A program made the translations under genes and the position numbers. A stretch of 39,314 nt of DNA, taken from the NCBI GenBank assembly GCA_964461885.1, contig CAYWVY010000010.1:1-39314 (forward strand), in the 5' to 3' direction. The notes under the pieces are model-generated. The model did no database searches and was not told the origin of the DNA. It worked only from the letters and a program-made list of their open reading frames with translations. The stretch comes from UBA288 sp964461885. GTDB taxonomy: Archaea; Halobacteriota; Methanomicrobia; Methanomicrobiales; Methanospirillaceae. How positions within the stretch are numbered: position 1 is the stretch's first letter; each line of letters starts with the position of its first letter. Positions 1 through 7,365 of the stretch are shown one piece after another.

Positions 1-43
1 CTGAGATCTCTTCATTCAACGTTTTTCACAGAAGTGCTATTCG

Positions 44-60
44 AGAAAAATAAAATGCGT
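44..60 (+). promoter_or_regulatory. Possible AT-rich promoter ahead of the secreted-protein gene
   Basis: An A-rich stretch (GAGAAAAATAAAATGCG) stands out from its surroundings about 140 bp upstream of the first gene and resembles an archaeal BRE/TATA element. Nothing independent confirms it, and the long leader it would imply makes the assignment weak. Confidence 0.25.
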
Positions 61-198
61 TATTCGGCAGCTTTCATCCTAGCTTGATCGCTGGATGGTT
101 TCTGTCGGCCCGAAAACTCTGATTCGATGTGTCTTCATCACGATGACGACTCGGTCATGCCTTCGGGAGTGGCAGGTATTTGAAAGGAGAAAGATACT

Positions 199-853
199 AT
201 GAGGCAAAAATTCACACGCGGATGCTCTCCCTGCTCACTGCATTCATGCTGGTAAGCGTGGCGTTCATTCCTGCGGTAAGCTCCCAGAGTGAGATGAGAA
301 ACGCTGAGGATGCGTTGAAGAAAGTCATGATGGAGATTGTGACCGACACAGAAGATTTGAAAGAGAGTTATGCAACTGATCCGCTTGAAGACGGCAAGGA
401 GCAGAAGTACTTCGTCAGGCAATGGAAAACGGAGGTGGATGGAAAGGAGGTCTGGAAGTTAATGTATTTGAATCCAGCCCGGACGGACCCCTCGCACGCG
501 AGGTTCTCTTCGGCAGAGACTCTTACTACTGGTGGGATTCGAGCGGCATCCACATGCACTTCGGGCCGATAGACATGAATGGTCTTTCGAGTGGGGGCGG
601 TGCGATCATGGAAGCATTCGGAGTATGGTTGGCTTCAGTGCTAGGAATTACTGGCTTTGCCAGCCTCGCTTTTGGCGGCGTTCTCGCGTTGGCGGTGATA
701 ATTACATACTGGTATTACCAAAATTCCGATGGGAGCATGGACGTGTATCTCAGTAATACAACGATTGCCCTCATTCCTGTGCATGCCCTGATGCCCGGAC
801 CCCAACCGACTGTTGTGCGATTGGGGACAAGTGATGTAATTTCACTACTCTAA
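199..853 (+). pseudogene. Secreted hydrophobic protein, broken by two apparent 1-nt frameshifts
   Basis: No family recognised. The best start is ATG 199, nine bases after a strong GGAG ribosome binding site (186-189), but that frame stops after 18 codons. One extra A in the A5 run at 206-210 would join MRQK to IHTRMLSLLTAFML and a good Sec signal peptide ending near AVSSQS. A second one-base loss around 447-463 must be restored to enter the frame that runs to the stop at 853 and reads WKLNVFESSPDGPLAREVLF. The rebuilt product of about 218 residues has a signal peptide, a charged middle, a glycine-rich turn (GLSSGGGAIMEAFGVW) and a long hydrophobic stretch (about codons 600-720) followed by a short polar tail. 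A small membrane protein follows at once. It could be intact with sequence errors, or a decayed gene. The hydrophobic glycine-rich core recalls secreted antimicrobial peptides only vaguely. Confidence 0.5.
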
Positions 854-884
854 CTGTACCAATTAAATTATTGAGCTGGTGCCG

Positions 885-1106
885 ATGAAACGAAAAACAG
901 TAAAATTTTTAATTACTTTGTGCTGGGGGGAGTCTCTCATTTTTATCTCCATTCTCATGGGCCGATATGAGGATCAGGCGCCGCACGGTTTCTCACAGGT
1001 GACCTTTCTCCTCGGTGCAGTATTCGGACTCATCGCCGCGATGGTCCTCAATAAGGTCGATGCCAGATTCGCTGATAATGCGGAACGGGGGGAGGTGACG
1101 GAGTGA
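885..1106 (+). CDS. Small membrane protein with two transmembrane helices
   Basis: Unrecognised protein of 73 residues starting at ATG 885; an in-frame GTG lies two codons upstream at 879, but the MKRKTVKFL start gives a normal basic N-terminus. Two hydrophobic helices are visible, about residues 8-25 (FLITLCWGESLIFISILMG) and 38-58, with a short polar loop between them and a charged C-terminal tail (DARFADNAERGEVTE). It follows the frameshifted secreted protein by 31 bases and is probably co-transcribed with it. The pairing of a secreted hydrophobic protein with a small two-helix protein resembles toxin/immunity gene pairs, but that is only an inference from layout. Confidence 0.6.
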   Translation: MKRKTVKFLITLCWGESLIFISILMGRYEDQAPHGFSQVTFLLGAVFGLIAAMVLNKVDARFADNAERGEVTE

Positions 1107-1201
1107 TCATTTTCACAATCACGCTTCGCAGGATTTTCTTCCAATCCGCGAAACCTCCTGAATGGACTAAGGTTTTTGTAAACTGAATTCAGGGATGAAA
1201 A

Positions 1202-1597
1202 ATGAAACGATCGACACTCTTGCTCGTCCTGTCATTGGCTCTGCTCGGTTGCGGCTGCACCTCTCAGGAGCTTCTGGAAACAAACAGCTCGTCTTTTGCG
1301 GATAAGGTGAGAGGATATCAGGATTACTATGATACAATCGTGATCGACGACCCGCTCAATGCGACTGCGTGGTGCATGCGGGGAAATTACTATAACGACG
1401 CATTCGGCCAGTTCGGCGAAGCATTAGAGAGTTATAACCGGTCACTTGAGCTTGACCCGGAATATGCGTACGGCTGGTTTTTGAAGGGGGTTACGTTACA
1501 GAATCTGCAACGGTTCGACGAAGCGAGAGCCTGTTTTGAAAAAGCCGTACAGTACGATCCCTCTCTCGCGGTTACGATCTCTCGAATTCGACAATAA
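1202..1597 (+). CDS. TPR-repeat lipoprotein
   Basis: The 131-residue product begins with a lipoprotein signal (MKRSTLLLVLSLALLGC, lipobox LLGC, modified Cys17), so it should be anchored on the outer face of the membrane. After a polar linker come tetratricopeptide repeats: one partial unit around residues 50-66 (DDPLNATAWCMRGNYY), one around 70-100 (FGEALESYNRSLELDPEYA) and one around 104-131 (FDEARACFEKAVQYDPSLA). TPRs bind peptides or other proteins; no partner can be named. It has its own short upstream region with an AT-rich segment (GGTTTTTGTAAAC near 1169-1184) and a weak AGGGATG binding site. The coding sequence is complete but short for this class. Confidence 0.75.
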   Translation: MKRSTLLLVLSLALLGCGCTSQELLETNSSSFADKVRGYQDYYDTIVIDDPLNATAWCMRGNYYNDAFGQFGEALESYNRSLELDPEYAYGWFLKGVTLQNLQRFDEARACFEKAVQYDPSLAVTISRIRQ

Positions 1598-1819
1598 CCG
1601 GGAGTTCTTCGTCTCGGCGGCAGGCCCGATAGGTGGATCCCCGAGGACTGGGTATGGGCTAGGAGCGGGAGCGATGACACGGCTCGAGGGGCCCTCGGGT
1701 CGGTGCTCGGATAGACTGACACGTCTCACCGAACACGTGCCGTTCAAGCGGATACGAGGGGAGTGACCGGCATAACCTCATGAGCCCCCCCGACCAACCA
1801 GTACGCCGGGAGCCGTTGA

Positions 1820-2380
1820 ATGAGCGCGAGACAGGAGTTCGTGGTCGGCGTATCCGGGGCGAGCGGCGCCCCGTACGCCCGCCGGCTGCTCGAGGTGCTG
1901 GCGAAGGAGGCCGACGTCCACCTGATCGTTACGGACCAGGCGCGGGCCATCGCCGCCCACGAGGGCGTGAGCTACGACGATCTCGACGTGGTCCGGCACC
2001 GCAACGACGACCTGGCCGCGGCGATCGCGTCGGGCTCGCACCGGATCGACGGGATGGCGGTCGTGCCCTGCAGCACGAAGACCCTGGCGTCGATCGCGAC
2101 CGGGCTGTCGGCCTCGCTCCTTTCACGGGCCGCGGACGTGACCCTGAAGGAGCGGCGGCCCCTGGTCCTGCTCGTGCGCGAGATGCCGCTCTCGCGGATC
2201 CACCTCAAGAACCTGCTCGCCGCCGACGAAGCCGGCGCGACCGTGATGGTCGCGAGCCCGGGCTTCTACGGACGGCCCGCGACGATCGACGACCTCGTGG
2301 ACATGGTGGTGGGCCGGGTGCTCGACCGGCTCGGGGTCGAGCACGCGCTCGGGCCCCGATGGACGGGATACGATGACTGA
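1820..2380 (+). CDS. ubiX: UbiX-family flavin prenyltransferase
   Basis: Makes prenylated FMN, the cofactor of UbiD-type decarboxylases, by transferring a dimethylallyl group to FMN. The 186-residue length is normal. Diagnostic motifs are GVSGASGAPYA at about residues 10-20 (flavin phosphate binding), VVPCSTKTLASIATG at about 81-95 and LLVREMPLSRIHLKNL at about 117-132. The ATG at 1820 is the natural start, giving the standard MSARQEFVVGVSG opening. The gene overlaps the following ubiD-like gene by 8 bases, which fits a cofactor-maker and its client enzyme made from one transcript. In archaea this pair, together with AcnX, serves the modified mevalonate route, so isoprenoid synthesis is the expected role. 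The 222 bases upstream hold no gene I can support; no clear TATA box was seen there. Confidence 0.93.
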   Translation: MSARQEFVVGVSGASGAPYARRLLEVLAKEADVHLIVTDQARAIAAHEGVSYDDLDVVRHRNDDLAAAIASGSHRIDGMAVVPCSTKTLASIATGLSASLLSRAADVTLKERRPLVLLVREMPLSRIHLKNLLAADEAGATVMVASPGFYGRPATIDDLVDMVVGRVLDRLGVEHALGPRWTGYDD

Positions 2381-3638
2381 CACAAGCATGCGCGACTATC
2401 TTGACGGGCTCGTGAAGAGCGGACAGGCGATCGTGGTCGACGAGCCGGTCTCGCCCGTGTACGACGCGCCGAAGCGTTCGGCCGCGACCTGCCGCCCCCT
2501 CGTCTTCAACGACCTCGGGAACGGCTGGCGCGGGGTCATGAACCTGGTCTCGGACCGGGCCTCGATCGCCCGGGCCCTCGATCTTCCCCCGGACCGGGTC
2601 CTGCCGACGCTCGCATCCGCCCGGTACGACGGCACGGTCGGGCTCGACGGCCGGCTAGGGACGATCCCCGTCGACCTCGGCACGATCCCGGTGATGAAGC
2701 ACTACCCGAAGGACGCTGGGCCGTACCTCACGGCCGGGATCGTCTTCTCGCGGTACGGCGGCGTCCAGAACGCCTCGGTCCACCGGATGCTCGTGGACGG
2801 GCCCGACCGGCTCGTGGCCCGGCTCGTCGAGGGCCGGCACACCTACAACCTCCACCGCCGGGCGCTCGCCGAGGGGGAGGCGCTCCCGGTCGCGATCGCG
2901 ATCGGGGTCCACCCGGCCGTGATGCTCGCGGCCTCGACGCGCGTGCCCGAGGGCCGGGAGCTCGCGTACGCGGCCGAGCTCCTCGGCGGCGAGATCGCCG
3001 TGCGCGAATGTTCGAACGGCGTGCTCGTGCCCGACGCCGAGGTCGTGCTCGAGGGATCGATCGGGACGGAGACGGCGGACGAGGGGCCGTTCGTGGACAT
3101 CACGGGGACCTACGACCCGGTCAGGGTCCAGCCCGTGATAGAGCTTTCGGGCATGGCTATCAAGCCCGACCCTGTCTACCACGGCATCCTCCCCGGTGGG
3201 GCCGAGCACAAGGCCCTGATGGGCGCGCCGTACGAGCCGATCATCTACCGCTCCGTGGCCGGCGTCACGACCGTGAAGAACGTGGTCCTGACCCCGGGCG
3301 GCTGCGGGTACCTCCACGCCGTGGTCCAGGTGAAGAAAGCGACGAACGGCGACGGCAAGAACGCCTGCATGGCCGCCTTTGCCGCGCACACCTCGCTCAA
3401 GCACGTGGTCGTCGTGGACGAGGACATCGACCCCTGCGACATGGCCGAGGTCGAGTACGCGATCGCGACCCGTGTCCGGGGCGATGCGGACCTGCTGGTG
3501 GTCGCAGGGGCTCGCGGCTCGTCCCTCGACCCGTCGCGGATCGGGGACGGTATGAACGTGAAGGTCGGCATCGATGCGACCATGGACCTGGACCGGAAAA
3601 ACGAGTTCGTCCGCGCGGGGTGGGACGATGCAGCTTGA
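2373..3638 (+). CDS. UbiD-family decarboxylase, probable anhydromevalonate phosphate decarboxylase
   Basis: A 421-residue UbiD-family protein. The family uses prenylated FMN to decarboxylate alpha,beta-unsaturated acids. Visible family features are NASVHRM near residue 138 (cofactor-pocket arginine by homology), the PVAIAIGVHPAVMLAAS segment, and EGPFVDITG, where Glu237 and Asp242 match the conserved acidic pair of the active site. The C-terminal half contains GGCGYLHAVVQVKK and the VVVDEDIDPCD strand typical of the family. Because it sits between ubiX and the AcnX large subunit, the likely substrate is trans-anhydromevalonate 5-phosphate, giving isopentenyl phosphate for the archaeal mevalonate pathway. 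Overlaps of 8 and 11 bases with its neighbours indicate one operon. A generic aromatic-acid decarboxylase remains possible from sequence alone. Confidence 0.88.
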   Translation: MTDTSMRDYLDGLVKSGQAIVVDEPVSPVYDAPKRSAATCRPLVFNDLGNGWRGVMNLVSDRASIARALDLPPDRVLPTLASARYDGTVGLDGRLGTIPVDLGTIPVMKHYPKDAGPYLTAGIVFSRYGGVQNASVHRMLVDGPDRLVARLVEGRHTYNLHRRALAEGEALPVAIAIGVHPAVMLAASTRVPEGRELAYAAELLGGEIAVRECSNGVLVPDAEVVLEGSIGTETADEGPFVDITGTYDPVRVQPVIELSGMAIKPDPVYHGILPGGAEHKALMGAPYEPIIYRSVAGVTTVKNVVLTPGGCGYLHAVVQVKKATNGDGKNACMAAFAAHTSLKHVVVVDEDIDPCDMAEVEYAIATRVRGDADLLVVAGARGSSLDPSRIGDGMNVKVGIDATMDLDRKNEFVRAGWDDAA

Positions 3639-4791
3639 CCGGGACGACGAGCGGATCCTCGCGGGCGAGTTCGGCGAGACCCGGCAGCGGCTCATGGAAC
3701 TCCTGGTCGGGCTCGGCACGGTCTACGGGGCCGAACGGCTCGTGCCAATCGTGTCGGCGCAGGTCTCGGGCGCCTCGTACAAGACGATCGGCGACTGGGG
3801 CCTCGAGTGGCTCTCGTCCCTTGACGCCCGCGCGGTGGTCCCGGCCGTCCTGAACCCGGTCGGCATGGACCTCGAGCGGTGGCAGGAGATGGGAATCGAC
3901 CCGGTTTTTGCGAAGAAGCAGGAGCAGGTGGTCGAGGTCTACCGCCGCCTGGGGATCCGGCTCGAGTGCACCTGCACCCCCTACTACCTCTCCATGACCA
4001 GCTACGGCGACCACCTGGCCTGGTCGGAGTCCTCGGCGGTCTGCTACGCCAACTCTGCCATCGGCGCCCGGACGAACCGCGAAGGGGGGCCGACCGCGCT
4101 GGCCGCGGCGCTCGTGGGCAAGACCCCGTACTACGGCCTGCACCTGGTCGAGAACCGCCGGCCGACCGTCGTGGTCGAGGTCGAGGGCGCGCCCGCCGCG
4201 CCCGACGGCGGGTGGTACGGGGCGCTCGGCGTCCTCGCGGGGCGCGAGGTGGGGGCGCGCTGCCCATTCTTCCACGGGATCCGGCCGACCCGCGACGGGC
4301 TCAAGAGCCTCGGGGCCGCCATGGCCGCAACGGGCGCGGTCGCGCTCTTCCACGTCGACCGGATCACGCCCGAGGCCCGGGTCTTCTCGTTCGAATTGGA
4401 GGGGCTCGAGACGATCGCCTTCGGCGCGGACGAGGTCGAAGCGGTCTGGTCAAACCTCCCCGTCGAGGCCGTCGCGATCGGCTGCCCCCACTGCTCCGAG
4501 GAGGAGCTGGCCCGGGTTGCCGAGCTGCTCGCGGGCCGGCGGACGACGAAACCGCTCTACGTCTTTGCCGCCCGGCGCATGATCGCCGCGCACCCCGAGG
4601 AGGTCGCCGCGATCGAGCGGAGCGGGGCCCGGGTCTATGCCGACACGTGCATGGTCGTCTCGCCCGCCCTCGAGCGATACGGGGCCGTGATGACCAACAG
4701 CGGCAAGGCATCCGCGTACATGCCCAGCATGTGCGGGGCCGCGGCGCGTCTCGCTCCCCTTGAGATCTGCGTGGCCGAGGCCACGAGCTGA
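3628..4791 (+). CDS. Aconitase X large subunit (DUF521), probable phosphomevalonate dehydratase
   Basis: A 387-residue protein of the AcnX/DUF521 family, which in archaea forms the large catalytic subunit of phosphomevalonate 5-dehydratase and makes trans-anhydromevalonate 5-phosphate, the substrate of the decarboxylase encoded just upstream. ATG 3628, overlapping the ubiD-like gene by 11 bases, gives the usual MQLDRDDERILAGEFG N-terminus. Conserved blocks include CTCTPYY (Cys114/Cys116), the GAPAAPDGGWYGALG region, GCPHCSEEEL (Cys286/Cys289), DTCMVVSP (Cys341) and the terminal SGKASAYMPSMCG. The cysteines are candidates for iron-sulfur ligation. The family needs a small subunit (DUF126, about 130 residues). 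Bacterial versions are sometimes fused, but this protein has large-subunit length only and no DUF126 gene is adjacent. Confidence 0.92.
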   Translation: MQLDRDDERILAGEFGETRQRLMELLVGLGTVYGAERLVPIVSAQVSGASYKTIGDWGLEWLSSLDARAVVPAVLNPVGMDLERWQEMGIDPVFAKKQEQVVEVYRRLGIRLECTCTPYYLSMTSYGDHLAWSESSAVCYANSAIGARTNREGGPTALAAALVGKTPYYGLHLVENRRPTVVVEVEGAPAAPDGGWYGALGVLAGREVGARCPFFHGIRPTRDGLKSLGAAMAATGAVALFHVDRITPEARVFSFELEGLETIAFGADEVEAVWSNLPVEAVAIGCPHCSEEELARVAELLAGRRTTKPLYVFAARRMIAAHPEEVAAIERSGARVYADTCMVVSPALERYGAVMTNSGKASAYMPSMCGAAARLAPLEICVAEATS

Positions 4792-4825
4792 TCTTTTCTG
4801 GTCCCGGGTTGATTCCCCCGTAAGC

Positions 4826-5455
4826 ATGGGCCTGCTCGACCTCGTCATCGCGCGCTTCGACTCCGCGCGGCTCGTTGCGCGGTTGAAGGAACGTCGGGAT
4901 ATGCCCGCGCTCGTTCGCCTCCTCCAACGCGGCGATCCCTCCGTGCGCCACCTCGCAGCGGGAGCCCTCGGCGACCTCGGGGATCCGGCCGCACTGACCG
5001 CGCTCCTGGCCGCGCTTGCCGGCCCGGACGAGGAAGGTGTTCGCTGGCGAGCCGCTGAAGGGCTCTCACGGCTTGGGGGACTGGCCGTACCCGGTCTCGC
5101 CGCGCTTGCCGAGGACAGTGACCCGGATGTCCGCTGGAAGGCGATAGTGGCCCTCGGCGACATCGGCGATCCGCGTGCGGCCCCGGCCCTGCGCGCCCGT
5201 CTTGCCGACCCGGATCGGTTCGTACGCGGTCGGTCGGTCTCGTCCCTCGCTCGGCTCGGTGCGCCGTGCCTGCCACTCATGCTCGAAGCGCTCGCCGATG
5301 CCGACCCCCGCGTGAGGCAGGGGGCGGCCGAAGTGCTCGGGCAGGTCGGCGATCCGTCGGCCGTCGAGAGTCTGCTCGAAGCCCTCCAGGACCCGGCCGA
5401 GCCGGTCCGTCGAGCGGCCGCCGTGGCCCTCCTCCGGATCAACCCGGCCGAGTAA
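4826..5455 (+). CDS. HEAT-repeat protein (PBS-lyase type), six repeats
   Basis: The 209-residue product consists almost wholly of alpha-helical HEAT repeats of the phycobilisome-lyase type. Six units are visible, each with a (V/H)R-xxAxxALGxLGDPxAL-like pattern, for example RHLAAGALGDLGDP, RWRAAEGLSRLGGLAV, RWKAIVALGDIGDPRA, RGRSVSSLARLGAP, RQGAAEVLGQVGDP and RRAAAVALLRINP. The preceding 30 residues (MGLLDLVIARFDSARLVARL) form an N-terminal helix. ATG 4826 is chosen because the upstream in-frame extension overlaps the end of the AcnX gene and is not repeat-like. Such proteins are scaffolds or regulators; no enzyme motif is present. It lies 34 bases after the AcnX gene and may be read through from that operon. 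Confidence 0.82.
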   Translation: MGLLDLVIARFDSARLVARLKERRDMPALVRLLQRGDPSVRHLAAGALGDLGDPAALTALLAALAGPDEEGVRWRAAEGLSRLGGLAVPGLAALAEDSDPDVRWKAIVALGDIGDPRAAPALRARLADPDRFVRGRSVSSLARLGAPCLPLMLEALADADPRVRQGAAEVLGQVGDPSAVESLLEALQDPAEPVRRAAAVALLRINPAE

Positions 5456-5496
5456 GCCACCGGGAAGAAACGTCCCTCCGCCCCCCGCGGGGAACG

Positions 5497-5506
5497 GTTT
5501 ATCAAG
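5497..5506 (+). promoter_or_regulatory. Possible TATA element ahead of second HEAT-repeat gene
   Basis: GGTTTATCAA, in an otherwise very GC-rich gap, resembles an archaeal TATA box and would place the transcript start near 5530, upstream of both candidate start codons (5566 and 5614). Confidence 0.35.
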
Positions 5507-5565
5507 AATGCTGCGCATTGACGAGCACCGGCCGGGAGTAGACGTGCTGCAGCGCTGCACGCCCC

Positions 5566-6171
5566 ATGAACGCCTGCCCGATCCTCATCGGCCCGGAAAC
5601 CGACGCGATCCCCATGGTCGAACAGAACGAGATCCAGGAATGGATAGGACAGCTGCGCTCGGACGACATGGACCGGCAGCGCGAGGCATCGCGCCGGCTC
5701 GGCGCCGCCGGTGAGAGCGCGGTCGCGCCCGTGATCCTGGCGCTCGAATCGGCGTCGGATGACGAAGAACGGTGGTACCTCGCGGTCGCTCTCGCCCGGA
5801 TCGGTGCGCCCGCCCTCGACCCCCTGGTGGCTGCGCTTCGCGAACGACGGGATCCGACGTTCCGGCGGTACGCGTCGGCCGCGCTCGCTGAGTTCGGCGA
5901 GGACGCGGTCAACCCGCTCGTGGGGCTGCTCGAGGTCGAGGACGATCCCCAGCTCCGGGGATTTGCCGCGCAGGCCCTCAACCGCATCGGCGAGCCGGCC
6001 ATCGACCGCCTCCGCGAGGCGATCGAGGAAGGGGGCACGCTCGGCGCTGTCGCCGGGCTCATCTTCTGGCGGATGGAGGAACCCGGCCTCTGGGCGCTCG
6101 TCGGCGTCTGTTGCCCCGAGGCGGCATCGCCGGGAGGCGGGACTCCCGGCGGCATGGAGCCGCAGGCCTGA
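5566..6171 (+). CDS. HEAT-repeat protein, four repeats
   Basis: A second, different HEAT-repeat protein of up to 201 residues. Four units can be read: REASRRLGAAGESAVAP, RWYLAVALARIGAPALDP, RRYASAALAEFGEDAVNP and RGFAAQALNRIGEPAIDR, followed by a C-terminal helix with SGLIFW-like hydrophobics and a glycine/proline-rich tail (PGGGTPGGMEPQA). The start could instead be ATG 5614 (MVEQNEIQEWIGQL), which drops an unconvincing 16-residue leader (MNACPILIGPETDAIP); neither has a strong binding site. It is not a close copy of the neighbouring six-repeat gene. It ends only 5 bases from the convergent minus-strand membrane-protein gene. Likely a protein-protein interaction scaffold of unknown partner. 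Confidence 0.75.
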   Translation: MNACPILIGPETDAIPMVEQNEIQEWIGQLRSDDMDRQREASRRLGAAGESAVAPVILALESASDDEERWYLAVALARIGAPALDPLVAALRERRDPTFRRYASAALAEFGEDAVNPLVGLLEVEDDPQLRGFAAQALNRIGEPAIDRLREAIEEGGTLGAVAGLIFWRMEEPGLWALVGVCCPEAASPGGGTPGGMEPQA

Positions 6172-6176
6172 CTGGC

Positions 6177-7310
6177 TTACAGGAACTGGCGGGAGCCGGG
6201 CTGCGTCCCGAGGATCTGGATCGTCTCGAGGTTCAGGACCAGGTTGAGGTCCGGAACGACGACGTGGATCGGCAGGAGGCCTGCGAGGTCCTGGGGCTGC
6301 ATCCGGTAGATCTTCAGGGAGATGAACGTCGCCCTGATCTCGGCAAAGTCCTGGGCGAACTGTTCCAGCACGCCGGGCTGGGCCCTGGCCACCCGGCTCC
6401 GGTAGGTCTCCAGCGGGGCGAGCACGTCCGTGTTCAGGATCTGGATCTTCCGCACCCTGAGCTGACGGACGAGCCTCCGGCTCGCGGCCCCCTGGGCGTA
6501 CCGTGCGAGCACGAGCTGGCTCGCGAGGATAAAGAGGACCAGGATGAAGCCTGCCCCACTCACGGTCTGCTCGGAGTTCCAGATGACGCCGAGCGTGAAC
6601 CCGGGCAGGAGCATAGCCGCTATCAGCACGATCGCGACCACTCCCGCTGCGAGCCCGATTGGGAGCACGACCTTCCAGAGCGGTTCGACATGACGGTGGA
6701 TCTTCTTCGTGACCGTGTCCTGGATCCCCATTACGGAGTCGAGAAAATCCCCCGTGTACGGCTTGAAAACCGCGATCGCGAGGTAAAAAACAAGGATGGC
6801 CGCCGACTGGAAGATGATCAGCCAGCCGGTCAGGCCCTGGGCCCGGAGCAGGGCGAAGAGGATGTTCAGGCTGTAGATGGCCACGAATGCGGGGGCGAGG
6901 GGCTGGCTGTTGATGAAGAACGCGTTCCAGAAGATCTTCGCAATCGTCCACCGGTGCTTGGCAAGATCGCTCCCGCCGAAGCGCTCCATCAGCCTTGCCG
7001 GCGGGCTCGCCGCACCCTCCTCGGCGGGCGCGCCCGATGACGGGATCAGGAGCAGGAACGGGTTGACCACGTACAGGAAGAAACTGGCAGTGATCCAGTA
7101 CACTGCGTAATCGGCCACGACGAGCCAGAGCAGAACGTTCGCGAGGACCAGGTCGAGGACGAGCAGGATGGAGAGGAGCCGGCTCCCATCGGTGCGGTCG
7201 AGCTCGGCGAGCTCTGCCTTCTCGCGATCAAGCTCGATCTGCACGCTGCCGATCAGTCGATCGAGGTGGTCCTGCATACCCCTGTACGACGCCTCGACCA
7301 TGCCGCTCAC
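6177..7310 (-). CDS. Polytopic membrane protein of unknown function, third gene of the cetZ cluster
   Basis: Unrecognised 377-residue protein. An N-terminal amphipathic, charged helix (MVEASYRGMQDHLDRL to about residue 40) precedes two transmembrane segments at about 46-66 and 69-90. A soluble loop rich in alanine and proline (about 92-120) leads to helices at about 128-150, 158-180, 214-238 and 250-270. The last 100 residues are soluble, basic at first (RRLVRQLRVRKIQIL) and then mixed. No catalytic motif was recognised. It is encoded downstream of cetZ and the coiled-coil surface protein on the same strand, with 55 bases between, and converges on the HEAT-repeat gene. A run of eight T on its coding strand lies in the 55-base gap, so it may be partly uncoupled from the two upstream genes. 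Confidence 0.72.
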   Translation of the reverse strand: MSGMVEASYRGMQDHLDRLIGSVQIELDREKAELAELDRTDGSRLLSILLVLDLVLANVLLWLVVADYAVYWITASFFLYVVNPFLLLIPSSGAPAEEGAASPPARLMERFGGSDLAKHRWTIAKIFWNAFFINSQPLAPAFVAIYSLNILFALLRAQGLTGWLIIFQSAAILVFYLAIAVFKPYTGDFLDSVMGIQDTVTKKIHRHVEPLWKVVLPIGLAAGVVAIVLIAAMLLPGFTLGVIWNSEQTVSGAGFILVLFILASQLVLARYAQGAASRRLVRQLRVRKIQILNTDVLAPLETYRSRVARAQPGVLEQFAQDFAEIRATFISLKIYRMQPQDLAGLLPIHVVVPDLNLVLNLETIQILGTQPGSRQFL

Positions 7311-7337
7311 TCCGGGGGATCGGTGGATACCGACCGG

Positions 7338-7345
7338 AAAAAAAA
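7338..7345 (-). terminator. Poly-T run downstream of the coiled-coil protein gene
   Basis: Eight consecutive T on the minus strand lie 20 bases after the stop of the gene at 7366-8502. Archaeal RNA polymerase terminates at such tracts, so this may end or attenuate the cetZ transcript before the membrane-protein gene. Confidence 0.5.
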
Positions 7346-7365
7346 GGGGTTGCTGCGAAGACCGC

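Noticed and set aside
199..853. Calling the broken secreted protein a halocin
   Set aside because: Only a signal peptide and a glycine-rich hydrophobic core are shared in general character; no specific motif supports it.
1598..1819. Short frames on both strands between the TPR lipoprotein and ubiX
   Set aside because: No binding sites, no family features, and all run into flanking genes. A small GC palindrome near 1683-1697 is too short to interpret.
2655..3719. Minus-strand open frame of 354 codons
   Set aside because: Antisense to the ubiD-like gene, with His/Arg/Val-rich shadow composition; the plus-strand gene has clear family motifs.
4450..6951. Minus-strand open frame of 833 codons
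   Set aside because: It lies antisense to the AcnX and HEAT-repeat genes and crosses unrelated genes; its Arg/Pro/Ser-rich composition is typical of GC-rich shadow frames.
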